A DNA stretch of 64,000 nucleotides from Tsukamurella paurometabola (GCF_900631615.1 NZ_LR131273.1:558001-622000), one strand, 5' to 3'. Shown: positions 11,011 to 18,913, counted from the stretch's first letter. Translations and numbers: made by a program. The notes: a model not told the origin generated them from the sequence alone.

Positions 11011-11022
11011 TTGAAGCTTCAA
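11011..11022. promoter_or_regulatory. Perfect 12-bp palindrome upstream of doxX/hxlR
   Basis: TTGAAGCTTCAA is a perfect 12-bp palindrome placed 18 bases upstream of the DoxX start and 72 bases before the HxlR start. Its place between a divergent regulator and target makes it the best operator candidate for the HxlR protein. A second near-palindrome (CCGTACGTG) lies at 11072-11080, closer to the HxlR gene. Confidence 0.5.
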
Positions 11023-11094
11023 GCTTGTGCCGGTACCATAGAAGCACAGACGATTCGTAAGCGCAATAGTTCCGTACGTGTAAGGTTTTCCGCC

Positions 11095-11430
11095 ATGGCC
11101 GATTTCGACGTCTTCGCGAAGGACTGCCCGTCGCGTGCCGTGTTCGCGCACGTCACCGGACGGTGGGGTGCGCTCGTCCTGGGGCGCCTGCGCACCGAGC
11201 CGCAGCGGTTCGGCGAGATCCGCCGCCAGGTCGAGGGCATCAGCGATCGCATGCTCACGCAGACGCTGCGCTCGCTCGTGGACGACGGACTGGTCAGCCG
11301 GTACTCCGCGGGCACCAATCCGCCGCACACCGAGTACCGCCTCACCCCCGCCGGCGCCGACGTGGCCGACGCCGTCCTGCGGCTGGCCGAGGCCGTGGAG
11401 ACGGCGATGACCACGGCGGACCGTCCCTGA
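11095..11430 (+). CDS. HxlR-family transcriptional regulator
   Basis: A 111-residue winged-helix regulator of the HxlR family. It carries the N-terminal Cys of the family (KDCPSRAVFAHVTGRWG, Cys9), the helix-turn-helix FGEIRRQVEGISDRMLTQTL, and the wing SRYSAGTNPPHTEYRLTPAG. The lone N-terminal Cys is conserved in redox- or electrophile-sensing members such as HypR and QorR, supporting a thiol-based switch controlling the divergent DoxX/reductase pair. The ATG at 11095 is the only start that leaves the usual family length. Confidence 0.92.
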   Translation: MADFDVFAKDCPSRAVFAHVTGRWGALVLGRLRTEPQRFGEIRRQVEGISDRMLTQTLRSLVDDGLVSRYSAGTNPPHTEYRLTPAGADVADAVLRLAEAVETAMTTADRP

Positions 11431-11461
11431 CGCACGCGCTCGATCCCCCGGGAGGGAATTC

Positions 11462-12238
11462 ATGACCACGATGCCCGCGCTCTTCCTCAGCCACGGCGCG
11501 CCGCCGCTCGTCGACGACGAACGGTGGGTCGCGCAGCTGCGCGGGCTCGCCGCCGAGTTGCCGCGGCCCGAGCAGATCCTCGTGGTCTCCGCGCACTGGG
11601 AGGCCGCGCCGCTCACGGTGGGCGCCACGGATTCCCGCGTCCCGCTCACCTACGACTTCGGCGGCTTCCCCGAGCGGTACTACCGCACCGTCTACCCCTC
11701 CCCCGGCGCACCCGAGCTGGCGGACCGGATCGCGGCCATGGCTCCCGACGATCAGCCCGTGCACCGGGATGCGCGCCGCCGGCTCGATCACGGCGCGTAC
11801 GTGCCGCTCACCGTGATGTACCCCGACGCGGACATCCCGACGCTGCAGGTCTCGCTCCCCACGCTCGAACCCGAGGCGCTGTTCGGGCTGGGGCGGCGGC
11901 TCGCGGAACTCCGCGAGGAGGGCGTGATGATCATCGGATCCGGGTTCACCACCCACGGCCTGCCCTTCCTCACCGACCCGAGCGCCGACGCCGTCGCGCC
12001 CGGCTGGTCGGTCGAGTTCGACGCCTGGGCGCACGAGCGATTCGCCGCCGGGGATGTGGACGGGCTCATGCGGTTCCGGGAGGAGGCACCGGGGATGCCC
12101 TACGCGCACCCGCGGATCGAGCACTTCGCGCCCCTGTTCGTCACGCTCGGCGCGGCGACGGACCCCGAGGCGGCGCCCGCGGAACCCATCGACGGGTTCT
12201 GGATGGGGCTGGCCAAGCGCAGCATCGTCGCGGCCTGA
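11462..12238 (+). CDS. LigB-type extradiol dioxygenase (DODA/YgiD-like)
   Basis: A 258-residue class III extradiol ring-cleavage dioxygenase. The expected metal and catalytic His residues are present: His11 (LSHGAPP), His45 (SAHWE), His110 (LDHGAYVPL) and His165 (TTHGLP). The overall layout matches the DOPA 4,5-dioxygenase / YgiD branch. The reaction is oxygen-dependent opening of a catechol ring; the natural bacterial substrate is not known. It lies 31 bases after the HxlR gene in the same direction and could be part of an HxlR-controlled response to aromatic or quinone compounds. That regulatory link is inference. Confidence 0.9.
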   Translation: MTTMPALFLSHGAPPLVDDERWVAQLRGLAAELPRPEQILVVSAHWEAAPLTVGATDSRVPLTYDFGGFPERYYRTVYPSPGAPELADRIAAMAPDDQPVHRDARRRLDHGAYVPLTVMYPDADIPTLQVSLPTLEPEALFGLGRRLAELREEGVMIIGSGFTTHGLPFLTDPSADAVAPGWSVEFDAWAHERFAAGDVDGLMRFREEAPGMPYAHPRIEHFAPLFVTLGAATDPEAAPAEPIDGFWMGLAKRSIVAA

Positions 12239-12258
12239 CACGCGACGGGCCGTCGACG

Positions 12259-12444
12259 TCAGGCCCCGTCGGGCCCCGCGGTCAGGTAGGCGAGGAGGGC
12301 GGCGTCGCCGGACTCGAGGCGGTCGACGATCTCGCCGCCGTCGCACCGGAGCAGGGCCACGACCGCCCGCTCGTCGGTGCGGCTCAACACCGTCCAGGTG
12401 CCGCCGGAGTCCTCCCAGCGCCGCAGCTGATCGAGCGGGGTCAT
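12259..12444 (-). CDS. Small conserved actinobacterial protein of unknown function
   Basis: A 61-residue acidic protein beginning PLDQLRRWEDSGGTWTVL. I recognise the pattern (a Trp-Glu-x-Ser-Gly-Gly-Thr-Trp core, then RCDGGEIVDRLES) from small uncharacterised actinobacterial proteins but know no function. It has no signal, no membrane segment and no Cys pair beyond a single Cys. It is 17 bases downstream of the DUF1801 gene in the same direction and convergent with the dioxygenase gene. The regular family pattern argues that it is real rather than a chance frame. Confidence 0.7.
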   Translation of the reverse strand: MTPLDQLRRWEDSGGTWTVLSRTDERAVVALLRCDGGEIVDRLESGDAALLAYLTAGPDGA

Positions 12445-12460
12445 GGCCGACGGGCCGCCG

Positions 12461-12799
12461 TCAGGCGACGGCCTTCGCGACCAGGGCCGCGATCCGCGCC
12501 TCGGTCTCGGCGTCCAGCGCCGTGACGTTCCAGACGATGGGATGCATCGTCGCGCCCTCCTCGAAGGCCGGGTTGACGGTCTCGCCGAAGCCGAAGGCGA
12601 CGTAGTCCTTGCCCGGTTTGATGTAGCAGACGTCCTCGCCGCCGCCGACGTAGAACGGCAGGCCCCAGCGCACCACCGGCTCGAGTCCGGGCGCGTTCTC
12701 GCGGATGATCGCGTGCAGGCGCTCCCCGATCCCGTCGTACGGCGCGGGCATGGCGCGGAGCTTCGCGAGGACGGCGGCGTCGCCCTTCTTGGTGAACAT
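12461..12799 (-). CDS. DUF1801 domain protein
   Basis: A 112-residue protein of the YdhG/DUF1801 type. The middle holds the family core: RLHAIIRENAPGLEPVVRWG, then YVGGGEDVCYIKPGKDYVAF. The fold is frataxin-like or iron-binding-like in a few characterised relatives, but the biochemical role is unknown. The ATG at 12799 follows an AGGAGG ribosome site at a spacing of about nine bases, so upstream in-frame codons were rejected. It is followed by the small conserved gene on the same strand. Confidence 0.85.
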   Translation of the reverse strand: MFTKKGDAAVLAKLRAMPAPYDGIGERLHAIIRENAPGLEPVVRWGLPFYVGGGEDVCYIKPGKDYVAFGFGETVNPAFEEGATMHPIVWNVTALDAETEARIAALVAKAVA

Positions 12800-12873
12800 G
12801 ACGGTGGGCCTCCTGCTGTCGGGCGGGGACTTCACGCTACCGCGAGCCCACCGTCACGGGCGGCCCGGAAACG

Positions 12874-12915
12874 AGATCGGGCGGGGTTCTGATGTCTCAG
12901 AACCCCGCCCGATCT
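12874..12915 (-). terminator. Terminator of tRNA-Ala
   Basis: A perfect 19-bp inverted repeat (arms 12874-12892 and 12897-12915, four-base loop) lies 13 bases downstream of the tRNA 3' end. Its length and position mark it as the tRNA transcript terminator; being symmetrical it could also stop transcripts from the other side. Confidence 0.88.
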
Positions 12916-12928
12916 GCGGTCTCCTCTG

Positions 12929-13001
12929 TGGAGCTAAGGGGAATCGAACCCCTGACCTCCTCGATGCGAACGAGGCGCGCTACCAACTGCGCTATAGCCC
13001 C
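12929..13001 (-). tRNA. tRNA-Ala(CGC)
   Basis: A complete 73-base cloverleaf on the minus strand. The acceptor stem pairs GGGGCTA with TAGCTCC and contains the G3-U70 wobble that defines alanine tRNAs; the discriminator base is A. The anticodon stem CCTCG/CGAGG encloses the loop TTCGCAT, so the anticodon is CGC and reads GCG. The T loop has the usual GGTTCGAATCC form. CCA is not encoded in the DNA. Confidence 0.97.
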
Positions 13002-13043
13002 TTGCGGAACTCGAATACCTTAGCAAGCCCCGCGGCGAAACTG

Positions 13044-14276
13044 TTAACCGACCTTGCGCTCGTACGGTTCCCGCAGGTCAGCGGGGCGATCGAGGAAGTC
13101 GAACTCCTCGGCCCGGTAGCGCGGCAGGTGGTCGAAGGCGGGGTCCTCGTCGTCGATCTCCATGACGATGCAGCCGCCGCGGCGCAGGTGCGCCGGCACC
13201 CCGTCGCGCACCTCGGCCTCGCGGGCGCGCTCGCGCCTCGCCCGCTCCAGGCGCGCCATCCGGCGGCGCCGGATCTCGGTCTCGATCCGCACCGTCCGGC
13301 GCAGGTAGGCGAGGTAGACGACCAGCGCGAGTACCACCGCGCCGAGGCCGTACCAGGCGAAGGGGACGTTCATCAGGCCCGCGCCGAGCGCGACCACGGC
13401 GAGCACGCCCAGCACCAGGGTCACGCGCTGGCGGAACCGGAACCGCGCCTCGGTGAGCCGGGCGTCGTTCTCCGGGTCGTAGCCGCCGCGGCGGCGACGC
13501 GGCTCGGCGTCCAGGTCCTCGGCGAGCTCGGCGGCCGGGCGCTCGACGGGATCGAACTCCTCGGTCAGCTGCTCGTCCGCGGGCACCTCGTCGCCCTCGT
13601 CGACGATCTCGTCGGCCTCGTCGTACTCGGCGGCCTCGTCGTTCTGCTCATCCTGACCCTCGAGGTCGTCCTCGACCTCGGCGGCCGGCTCCTCGACCGG
13701 TTCGCCGACGGGCTCGACCGGCTCCTCGGCGGGCTCGGCCGGCGCGGTCACGCGCCGCACGATCGGCGCGGACTCCGGCGCGGCGGCCTCGTCGCCCGCG
13801 TCGGACACGACGGGAGCGTCCAGGTGATCGAGGTCGACGATCTTCGCCCGCGCGGCCATCGCGGCCCGCTCGACCGTGGGGATCGGGGTGGTATCGCCGT
13901 CCATCGGGCTGGAGCCGTGCAGGTCGTCGACGTCGGAGTCGACGTAGGCGTGCGCGTCGGCGTCCTCGTCGACGAGATCGACGTCGTCGTCGGCGGCGCG
14001 GTCGGCGGTCCTGCCCAACACGATCCGCCCGTCCTCGAGGTCCTCGACCTCATCGAGCTCCGCATCCTCGGTCGCGCGCTCCTCGGCGACGGTGGCCGCC
14101 GGCCGGATGCGCCGCCGCACGGCGCGCGTGGCGGAACCACCGCGGTGCAGCAGGCGCGTCTTCAGCGTCGCGTCCGACACCTGGTTCACCTTGGGGTGCC
14201 GCGCCGCGAGCATCGGAACGAGTACCACCAGCCACGCGACGATCAGCCCCACCCAGAGCAGTGTCTGCGGGATCAT
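13044..14276 (-). CDS. glpR: Divisome membrane receptor GlpR/SepX homologue
   Basis: A 410-residue protein with one N-terminal membrane helix (residues 3-22, PQTLLWVGLIVAWLVVLVPM), a very acidic disordered middle (about 60-255, many Glu/Asp/Ala/Pro), and a pair of membrane helices near 280-325 followed by a basic Arg-rich segment and a conserved C-terminal tail. This layout, and its place at the end of galU-glp-rimJ, match Rv0996/GlpR of Corynebacteriales and SepX of Streptomyces, which bind the gephyrin-like Glp protein and help set the division and polar-growth machinery. The ATG at 14276 has a GGAGG site 8 bases upstream, so the upstream TTG was rejected. Confidence 0.88.
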   Translation of the reverse strand: MIPQTLLWVGLIVAWLVVLVPMLAARHPKVNQVSDATLKTRLLHRGGSATRAVRRRIRPAATVAEERATEDAELDEVEDLEDGRIVLGRTADRAADDDVDLVDEDADAHAYVDSDVDDLHGSSPMDGDTTPIPTVERAAMAARAKIVDLDHLDAPVVSDAGDEAAAPESAPIVRRVTAPAEPAEEPVEPVGEPVEEPAAEVEDDLEGQDEQNDEAAEYDEADEIVDEGDEVPADEQLTEEFDPVERPAAELAEDLDAEPRRRRGGYDPENDARLTEARFRFRQRVTLVLGVLAVVALGAGLMNVPFAWYGLGAVVLALVVYLAYLRRTVRIETEIRRRRMARLERARRERAREAEVRDGVPAHLRRGGCIVMEIDDEDPAFDHLPRYRAEEFDFLDRPADLREPYERKVG

Positions 14277-14418
14277 GTCGGCTCCCTCCGGCAATCAGCG
14301 AGCACGGATCACATCCGTGTAAGTCGCCTAGAAGGCTATTTCAACTGCGCGAATCAGCGCGCCCGACGCGCCGAAGCCAAACCCCAAAAATCTCAAACAG
14401 TCACTTCAGTCACACGGG

Positions 14419-15051
14419 TCAGAACCGGGCGCGGCCCGACCGGACCAGCCGCGCGACCATCGAATCCGCGACCTCCTCGGCCGTGATCGCGACGAGCAGG
14501 TGGTCCCGCCAGGCACCGTCGACGTGCAGGTACCGGCGCAGGAGCCCCTCCTCGCGGAATCCCGAATTGCGGAGCACGGCACGCGATCCGGTGTTCTCGG
14601 GACGCACGGTCGCGTCCACGCGGTGCAGGCGCAACGGCCCGAAGCAGTGGTCGACGGCGAGCGCGACCGCCGTCGTCGCGACCCCGCGGCCCGTCACCCG
14701 CCGGTCCACCCAGTACCCGACCCAGGCGCTCTGCAACTGCCCGCGCGTGATGTTCCCGATGGTGATCTGGCCGGCGTAGGCACCGTCGACCTCGATGACG
14801 AGGGGCACGATGGTGCCGGACCGGGCCTGCGAGCGCAGCGACGCGCACAGCGGCTGCCACTGCGACGCCGCGTGCCGGCGCTGCCAGTTCACCTCGCCCG
14901 ACGGTTCCCAGGGTTCCAGTTCGGCCCGGTTGAGCAGCCGCAGCCGTGACCACTGCCGGCCGTCGCGGGCGCGGATGGGCCGCAGCCGCACGACGCCCGC
15001 GGCGGTGGTGAGGGGCCCGAGTTCGACCTGCCAGTCCGCTCCGAAGAACAC
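14419..15051 (-). CDS. rimJ: GNAT N-acetyltransferase (RimJ-type)
   Basis: A 210-residue GNAT acetyltransferase of the ribosomal-protein-Ala/Ser acetyltransferase (RimJ/RimL) group. Strands and acetyl-CoA binding appear as AGQITIGNITRG, YWVDRRVTGRGVATTAVAL (the Q/RxxGxG/A equivalent) and ENTGSRAVLRNSGFREEGLLRRYLHVDG cut into the usual family elements. It starts 1 base after glp ends and sits between glp and glpR, the order conserved in Corynebacteriales. The target protein is unknown; an N-terminal acetylation role is inferred from the family only. Confidence 0.88.
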   Translation of the reverse strand: MFFGADWQVELGPLTTAAGVVRLRPIRARDGRQWSRLRLLNRAELEPWEPSGEVNWQRRHAASQWQPLCASLRSQARSGTIVPLVIEVDGAYAGQITIGNITRGQLQSAWVGYWVDRRVTGRGVATTAVALAVDHCFGPLRLHRVDATVRPENTGSRAVLRNSGFREEGLLRRYLHVDGAWRDHLLVAITAEEVADSMVARLVRSGRARF

Positions 15052-15052
15052 G

Positions 15053-16294
15053 TCAGCCGCGCTGGGCGAGGAAGGCGACGACCACGTCGTCGCCCGCGCG
15101 GACCTCGGTGACCTCCGGGTCCACGACGATCAGACAGTTCGCCTCGGCGAGGCTCACCAGCAGGTGGGAGCCGTTGTCGGGGATCGGCGCGACCATGAAC
15201 TCGCCGGTGTCCTCGTCGCGCATGAGCTGACCGCGGACGTATTCGCGGCGGCCCGCCGGCGACTGGTGCGAGGCGGCGCTCTTCGCGGTCACCAGCCGGC
15301 GCATCGGCTGCCGCTTGCCGAGCGCGATGCGGATCAGCGGCCGCACCATGACCTCGAAGGCGACCAGCGCGCTCATCGGGTTCGAGGGCAGCAGGAAGGT
15401 GGGCACCTGGTCGGCGCCGAGGGTGCCGAAGCCCTGGACGGATGCGGGGTGCATCGCGATCCGCTCGACCGCGAGGTCGCCGAGCTCGGCCAGCGCGGCG
15501 GTGATGTCGTCGGACGCACTGCCGCCGAGCGCGGAGGTCACGATGACCACCTCGGACCGCTGCAGCTGCGCCTCGACGGCCTCGCGCACCCCGTCGGTGG
15601 TGACGATGCCCACGCGGTGCACCTCGGCGCCGCAGTCGCGGGCGGCGGCGGCCAGCGCGTAGGAGGCCACGTCGTACACCTGCCCGGCGCCGGTGTCGCG
15701 GTCGATGTCGACGAGCTCGCGGCCCACGGAGATCACGGCGACCCGCGGCCGCGGGTGCACCAGCACCTTGTCGCGCCCGACGGCGGCGAGCAGGCCCACC
15801 TGTGCGGGGCCGACGACGGTACCGCGGCGCACGGCCACGTCGCCGGGCTGCACGTCGTCACCGGTGCGGCGGACGTACTGCCCGGACCGGACCGAGTGCC
15901 CGACGCGGACTTTCGACAGGCCACCGTCGGTCCACTTGTCGGGGAGGACGGCGTCGGCGAGGGTCGGCAGCGGCGCGCCGGTCTCGACCTTGACCGCCTG
16001 GCCCGGCTGCAGCCGGATGGGCTGGCGGTTGCCCGCGCGCACCTCGCCGACCACGGGCAGGCTCACGATGATCTGCTCGCCGGTCTCCTCGTCGGTGTCG
16101 CCGGCGGAGGCCACGTCGACCGAGCGCACGGCGTAACCGTCGATCGCGGCCTGGTCGAACGCCGGGAGGGCGTTCTCGACGACCACTTCCTCCGCGCACA
16201 TGAGGCCCTGCGCCTCGGAGATGCCCACGCGCACCGGCCGCGGGGCGACCGCCGCCGCCGTGACCCGTGCCAGATGGTCCTCCACGGAGCGCAT
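15053..16294 (-). CDS. glp: Gephyrin-like molybdotransferase Glp (MoeA-like)
   Basis: A 413-residue MoeA/gephyrin-E-like protein. The N terminus (MRSVEDHLARVTA) and ALPAFDQAAIDGYAVRS are MoeA hallmarks, the middle holds PTLADAVLP and GDVAVRRGTVVGPAQVGLLA, the molybdopterin-binding-like domain includes ISVGRELVD and VIVTSALGGSASDD, and LLPSNPMSALVAFE precedes domain IV. By neighbourhood (galU upstream, rimJ and glpR downstream) it is the orthologue of M. tuberculosis MoeA1/Rv0994, which in Corynebacterium has been recruited to the divisome together with GlpR. A conventional molybdenum-insertase role is the alternative. It follows galU on the same strand with 21 bases between. Confidence 0.9.
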   Translation of the reverse strand: MRSVEDHLARVTAAAVAPRPVRVGISEAQGLMCAEEVVVENALPAFDQAAIDGYAVRSVDVASAGDTDEETGEQIIVSLPVVGEVRAGNRQPIRLQPGQAVKVETGAPLPTLADAVLPDKWTDGGLSKVRVGHSVRSGQYVRRTGDDVQPGDVAVRRGTVVGPAQVGLLAAVGRDKVLVHPRPRVAVISVGRELVDIDRDTGAGQVYDVASYALAAAARDCGAEVHRVGIVTTDGVREAVEAQLQRSEVVIVTSALGGSASDDITAALAELGDLAVERIAMHPASVQGFGTLGADQVPTFLLPSNPMSALVAFEVMVRPLIRIALGKRQPMRRLVTAKSAASHQSPAGRREYVRGQLMRDEDTGEFMVAPIPDNGSHLLVSLAEANCLIVVDPEVTEVRAGDDVVVAFLAQRG

Positions 16295-16315
16295 GCTCTC
16301 GGCCTCCTCGGTGCG

Positions 16316-17218
16316 TCAGTCTCGGTTCAGGCGATCCTGCAGCCACTCGCGCAGGTCGGGGCCGTAGTCGTCACGGTCCAACGCCAAGTCAACCGCAGCC
16401 TTGAGGTAGCCACCGGGATTTCCGAGGTCGTGTCGGGTTCCGCGGTGCACCACGACGTGCACGGGGTGCCCCTCGCTGATGAGCAGGGCGATGGCGTCGG
16501 TCAGCTGGATCTCGCCGCCGGCGCCCTTGTCGATGCGGCGCAGCGCGTCGAAGATCGCCCGGTCCAGCAGGTACCGTCCGGCGGCCGCGTAGTTCGACGG
16601 GGCGTCCTCGGCCTTGGGCTTCTCGACCATGCCGTTGACCTTGAGCACGTCGGGGTTGGCGGCGTCGGGCACGATCTCGACGTCGAAGGCGCCGTAGCTG
16701 CTGATCTGCTCCGGGGAGACCTCGATCGCGCAGAGCACGGAGCCGCCGCGCTTCTCCCGCACCTTCGCCATCGTGGTGAGGACACCGTTGGGCAGCACCA
16801 GGTCGTCGGGCAGGAGGACGCTGACCGCGTCCTCCTCGGGGTCGAGGACGGGCTCGACGCAGGCCACGGCGTGGCCCAGGCCCAGCGGCTTCTCCTGGAC
16901 GACGGCCTCGGCGTGGATGAGGTTCGGGGCGCGGCGCACCTTGTCGAGCATCGCGGTCTTGCCGCGCTTCTCGAGGGTGCCCTCGAGGACCAGGTCCTCG
17001 ACGAAGTGGGCGACGACCCCGTCCTTACCCGGGCTGGTCACGATGCAGAGGCGCTCGGCGCCGGCGGCCGCTGCCTCCTCCGCCACCAGTTCGATGCCCG
17101 GGGTGTCGACCACGGGGAGGAGTTCCTTCGGCACCGTCTTCGTCGCGGGGAGGAAGCGGGTACCGAGGCCTGCCGCGGGGACGATCGCGGTCTTCGGGAT
17201 GGACGGCGCTGTGGTCAT
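16316..17218 (-). CDS. galU: UTP-glucose-1-phosphate uridylyltransferase
   Basis: A 300-residue nucleotidyltransferase that makes UDP-glucose for cell-wall and trehalose metabolism. The signature lies at the N terminus: VPAAGLGTRFLPATKTVPKE with the UTP-binding GxGTR and catalytic Lys. Further family elements are GLGHAVACVEP, VLLPDDLV and the C-terminal EIQLTDAIALL. It is divergent from the folate cyclo-ligase gene across 60 bases and leads the operon galU-glp-rimJ, with glpR after a 142-base gap. Confidence 0.96.
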   Translation of the reverse strand: MTTAPSIPKTAIVPAAGLGTRFLPATKTVPKELLPVVDTPGIELVAEEAAAAGAERLCIVTSPGKDGVVAHFVEDLVLEGTLEKRGKTAMLDKVRRAPNLIHAEAVVQEKPLGLGHAVACVEPVLDPEEDAVSVLLPDDLVLPNGVLTTMAKVREKRGGSVLCAIEVSPEQISSYGAFDVEIVPDAANPDVLKVNGMVEKPKAEDAPSNYAAAGRYLLDRAIFDALRRIDKGAGGEIQLTDAIALLISEGHPVHVVVHRGTRHDLGNPGGYLKAAVDLALDRDDYGPDLREWLQDRLNRD

Positions 17219-17278
17219 TCCCCCACCTTAGGCTAGGTCACGTGATGGTAACGATCCGAGTGGCTGGGAGTTCGCCGC

Positions 17279-17803
17279 GTGACCGCTGAATCGAAGGCCG
17301 CGTGGCGCGCGCGGTTCCGGCGCGGACGCGCGCAGATGAGCCTCCAGGCGCGGACGGAGGCCGCGGCGGCGTTGACCGCCGTGCTGGCCGAGTCGGACCT
17401 GGGTGAGACGGTCGCGGCGTACGTTCCGGTGGGCACCGAGCCGGGCTTCGTGCTGGACCGGGAAGTGCTGCTGCCGGTGACCCCGCCGGAGCCCGGGCCA
17501 CTCGACTGGGCGTGGTCGGGCTCACTCGTCCCCGGGCCGTTCGGGTTGCTGGAACCCGCGGGGCCGCGGCTGGGCGCCGATGCTGTGAGCTCTGCCTCGA
17601 CAGTGCTGCTGCCGGCGTTGGGCTGCTCCCGCGCGGGAGTGCGCCTGGGGCGCGGTGCCGGCTACTACGACCGGTCGCTGCGGCCGGGGCCGCGGTTGAT
17701 CGCGGTGGTCTACGACGAGGAGCTGGTCGACTGGCTGCCGTCGGAGCCCACGGATGTGCCGGTGCACGCCGCAGTGACGCCGGCGGGGCTGGTGGCGTTC
17801 TGA
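17279..17803 (+). CDS. 5-formyltetrahydrofolate cyclo-ligase
   Basis: A 174-residue enzyme that converts 5-formyl-THF to 5,10-methenyl-THF with ATP, recycling folate. The family motif VRLGRGAGYYDRSL (residues about 121-134) is intact, as are the N-terminal basic SKAAWRARFRRGRA segment and the C-terminal VPVHAAVTPAGLV. The GTG start gives the family length. Divergence from galU is conserved in mycobacteria (Rv0992c and Rv0993). The gene downstream is foreign to that conserved order. Confidence 0.94.
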   Translation: MTAESKAAWRARFRRGRAQMSLQARTEAAAALTAVLAESDLGETVAAYVPVGTEPGFVLDREVLLPVTPPEPGPLDWAWSGSLVPGPFGLLEPAGPRLGADAVSSASTVLLPALGCSRAGVRLGRGAGYYDRSLRPGPRLIAVVYDEELVDWLPSEPTDVPVHAAVTPAGLVAF

Positions 17804-17808
17804 GGTCG

Positions 17809-17821
17809 CCGAGGAATTCGC
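17809..17821. repeat. Left arm of inverted repeat flanking an AbiEi-like gene
   Basis: CCGAGGAATTCGC at 17809-17821 matches the reverse complement of 18896-18908 in 12 of 13 positions, with the inner nine bases identical. The two arms lie just outside the AbiEi-like gene and its leader. Confidence 0.4.
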
Positions 17822-17900
17822 ATCGGCGCGCTGTCGGAGGGAGATTTTCCCTCGGGACCAGGAGGGACGCGAAATCCCCGACATCGCTCGCGGCGGCGTT

Positions 17901-17938
17901 CTCCACAGGTTTGGGTACGAAACGAGTTCTCTCCACAG
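17901..17938. promoter_or_regulatory. Paired CCACAG motifs upstream of AbiEi-like gene
   Basis: CTCCACAGG (17901-17909) and CTCCACAG (17931-17938) lie 52-89 bases upstream of the gene. The same pair occurs with a fixed 7-base gap upstream of the SAF gene and the DUF559 gene; here the gap is longer and the second copy lacks the TTRT prefix. Meaning unknown. Confidence 0.4.
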
Positions 17939-17989
17939 ACAGGGCCGCGGAAGCCCCGGGGCATCCCCCGCCGCCTCCATCATCGGCCC

Positions 17990-18892
17990 ATGACCACACT
18001 GGAATTGATCGAGCAGATGGCCGCCGCCGACGGTGGAGTCGTTTCCCGGCGGGCGTTGATTCGTCGCGGCGCCGATGCGGCGGAGATCGAGCGGTTGCGG
18101 AGCCGGGGCGTCCTCTCCGCCGTCCGCCGCGGCTGGTACTCGGTGCCCGGAGCGAAGCCGATCGTGGTGGCGGCGGTGAAGAACGGCGCCGCTCTCACCT
18201 GTGTCTCGGCGTTGCCCCACTACCCCGGGGTCTGGGTCCCGCCCGGCAGCGGCAGGACACATCTGCGCTGGCCCCGGCATCTCAAGCACCGGCGTACGCA
18301 CAGGCAGTGTCGGGCGTACCGCACGCTCCCGTCGCCGATCCGTGCCGTCGATCCACTCCACACGGCGTTGCTGTGCGCGGCGAACTGCGTGAGCGACGAG
18401 AACCTGGTCGCCGTGCTCGATTCGGTACTCCGCCTCCCCGATCCGGTCACCATCGACGACCTGCACGTGGCGTTCGACGGAGCACCCCGTCGGATCGGTC
18501 GCCTACTCGGCCTCCTTGACCCGAAGGCGGGCTCGGGCACCGAATCCCTCACCCGCTACCGCCTGCACTGCCTCGGAATCAGGACGCGGTCGCAGGTGCC
18601 GCTGCCCTGGGGCATCGTCGACCTCCTCGCCGGCGAGAAACTGGTCATCGAATGCGACAGCGAGGAGTACCACGGCGGCGCTCAGCGGCGCGCCGACCTG
18701 CGGCGTGATCGCATCGCCGTGCGCGCCGGCTATCGCGTGATGCGGATCGACTACCAGGATGTGATCGCGAACTGGGACGCTGTCCGCGATGACATCCTCG
18801 ACATCGTGCGGACCGACCGTCACCGCGGGAAGACTCGGGAGATCAGCATCGAGAACCGCACCGAGGCCGAATCCGGCTTCGAATCCGCGTGA
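17990..18892 (+). CDS. AbiEi-like winged-helix plus DUF559-type nuclease-like protein
   Basis: A 300-residue protein in two parts. Residues 1-60 resemble the AbiEi-type winged helix (GGVVSRRALIRRGADAAEIE, then SRGVLSAVRRGWYSVPG). The C-terminal 100 residues carry a DUF559/Vsr-like core: WGIVDLLAGEKLVIECDSEE followed by RRDRIAVRAGYRVMRIDYQDV, where the D-x-x...ExD pattern fits a PD-(D/E)xK metal site. Members are often called type IV toxin-antitoxin AbiEi-family proteins, but no AbiEii toxin partner is adjacent, so antitoxin function is doubtful. It interrupts the conserved order between the cyclo-ligase and Ruc genes, suggesting acquisition. A paralogous arrangement exists at 33333-34259. Confidence 0.75.
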   Translation: MTTLELIEQMAAADGGVVSRRALIRRGADAAEIERLRSRGVLSAVRRGWYSVPGAKPIVVAAVKNGAALTCVSALPHYPGVWVPPGSGRTHLRWPRHLKHRRTHRQCRAYRTLPSPIRAVDPLHTALLCAANCVSDENLVAVLDSVLRLPDPVTIDDLHVAFDGAPRRIGRLLGLLDPKAGSGTESLTRYRLHCLGIRTRSQVPLPWGIVDLLAGEKLVIECDSEEYHGGAQRRADLRRDRIAVRAGYRVMRIDYQDVIANWDAVRDDILDIVRTDRHRGKTREISIENRTEAESGFESA

Positions 18893-18895
18893 AAC

Positions 18896-18908
18896 GCGAA
18901 TTCCCCGG
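18896..18908. repeat. Right arm of inverted repeat flanking an AbiEi-like gene
   Basis: GCGAATTCCCCGG starts 4 bases after the stop codon of the AbiEi-like gene and is the inverted partner of 17809-17821 (12 of 13 positions). Confidence 0.4.
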
Positions 18909-18913
18909 AAGGC

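Noticed and set aside
12874-12915. Riboswitch or attenuator before the DUF1801 gene
   Set aside because: A perfect hairpin placed 13 bases after the tRNA 3' end is better explained as the tRNA terminator.
14795-17236. 813-residue plus-strand frame opposite glp and galU
   Set aside because: Mirror of conserved genes, His/Val/Asp-rich chance sequence, no ribosome site or family features.
17990-18892. Complete AbiE toxin-antitoxin system
   Set aside because: Only the AbiEi-like partner is found; the neighbours are folate cyclo-ligase and TetR genes, with no AbiEii nucleotidyltransferase.
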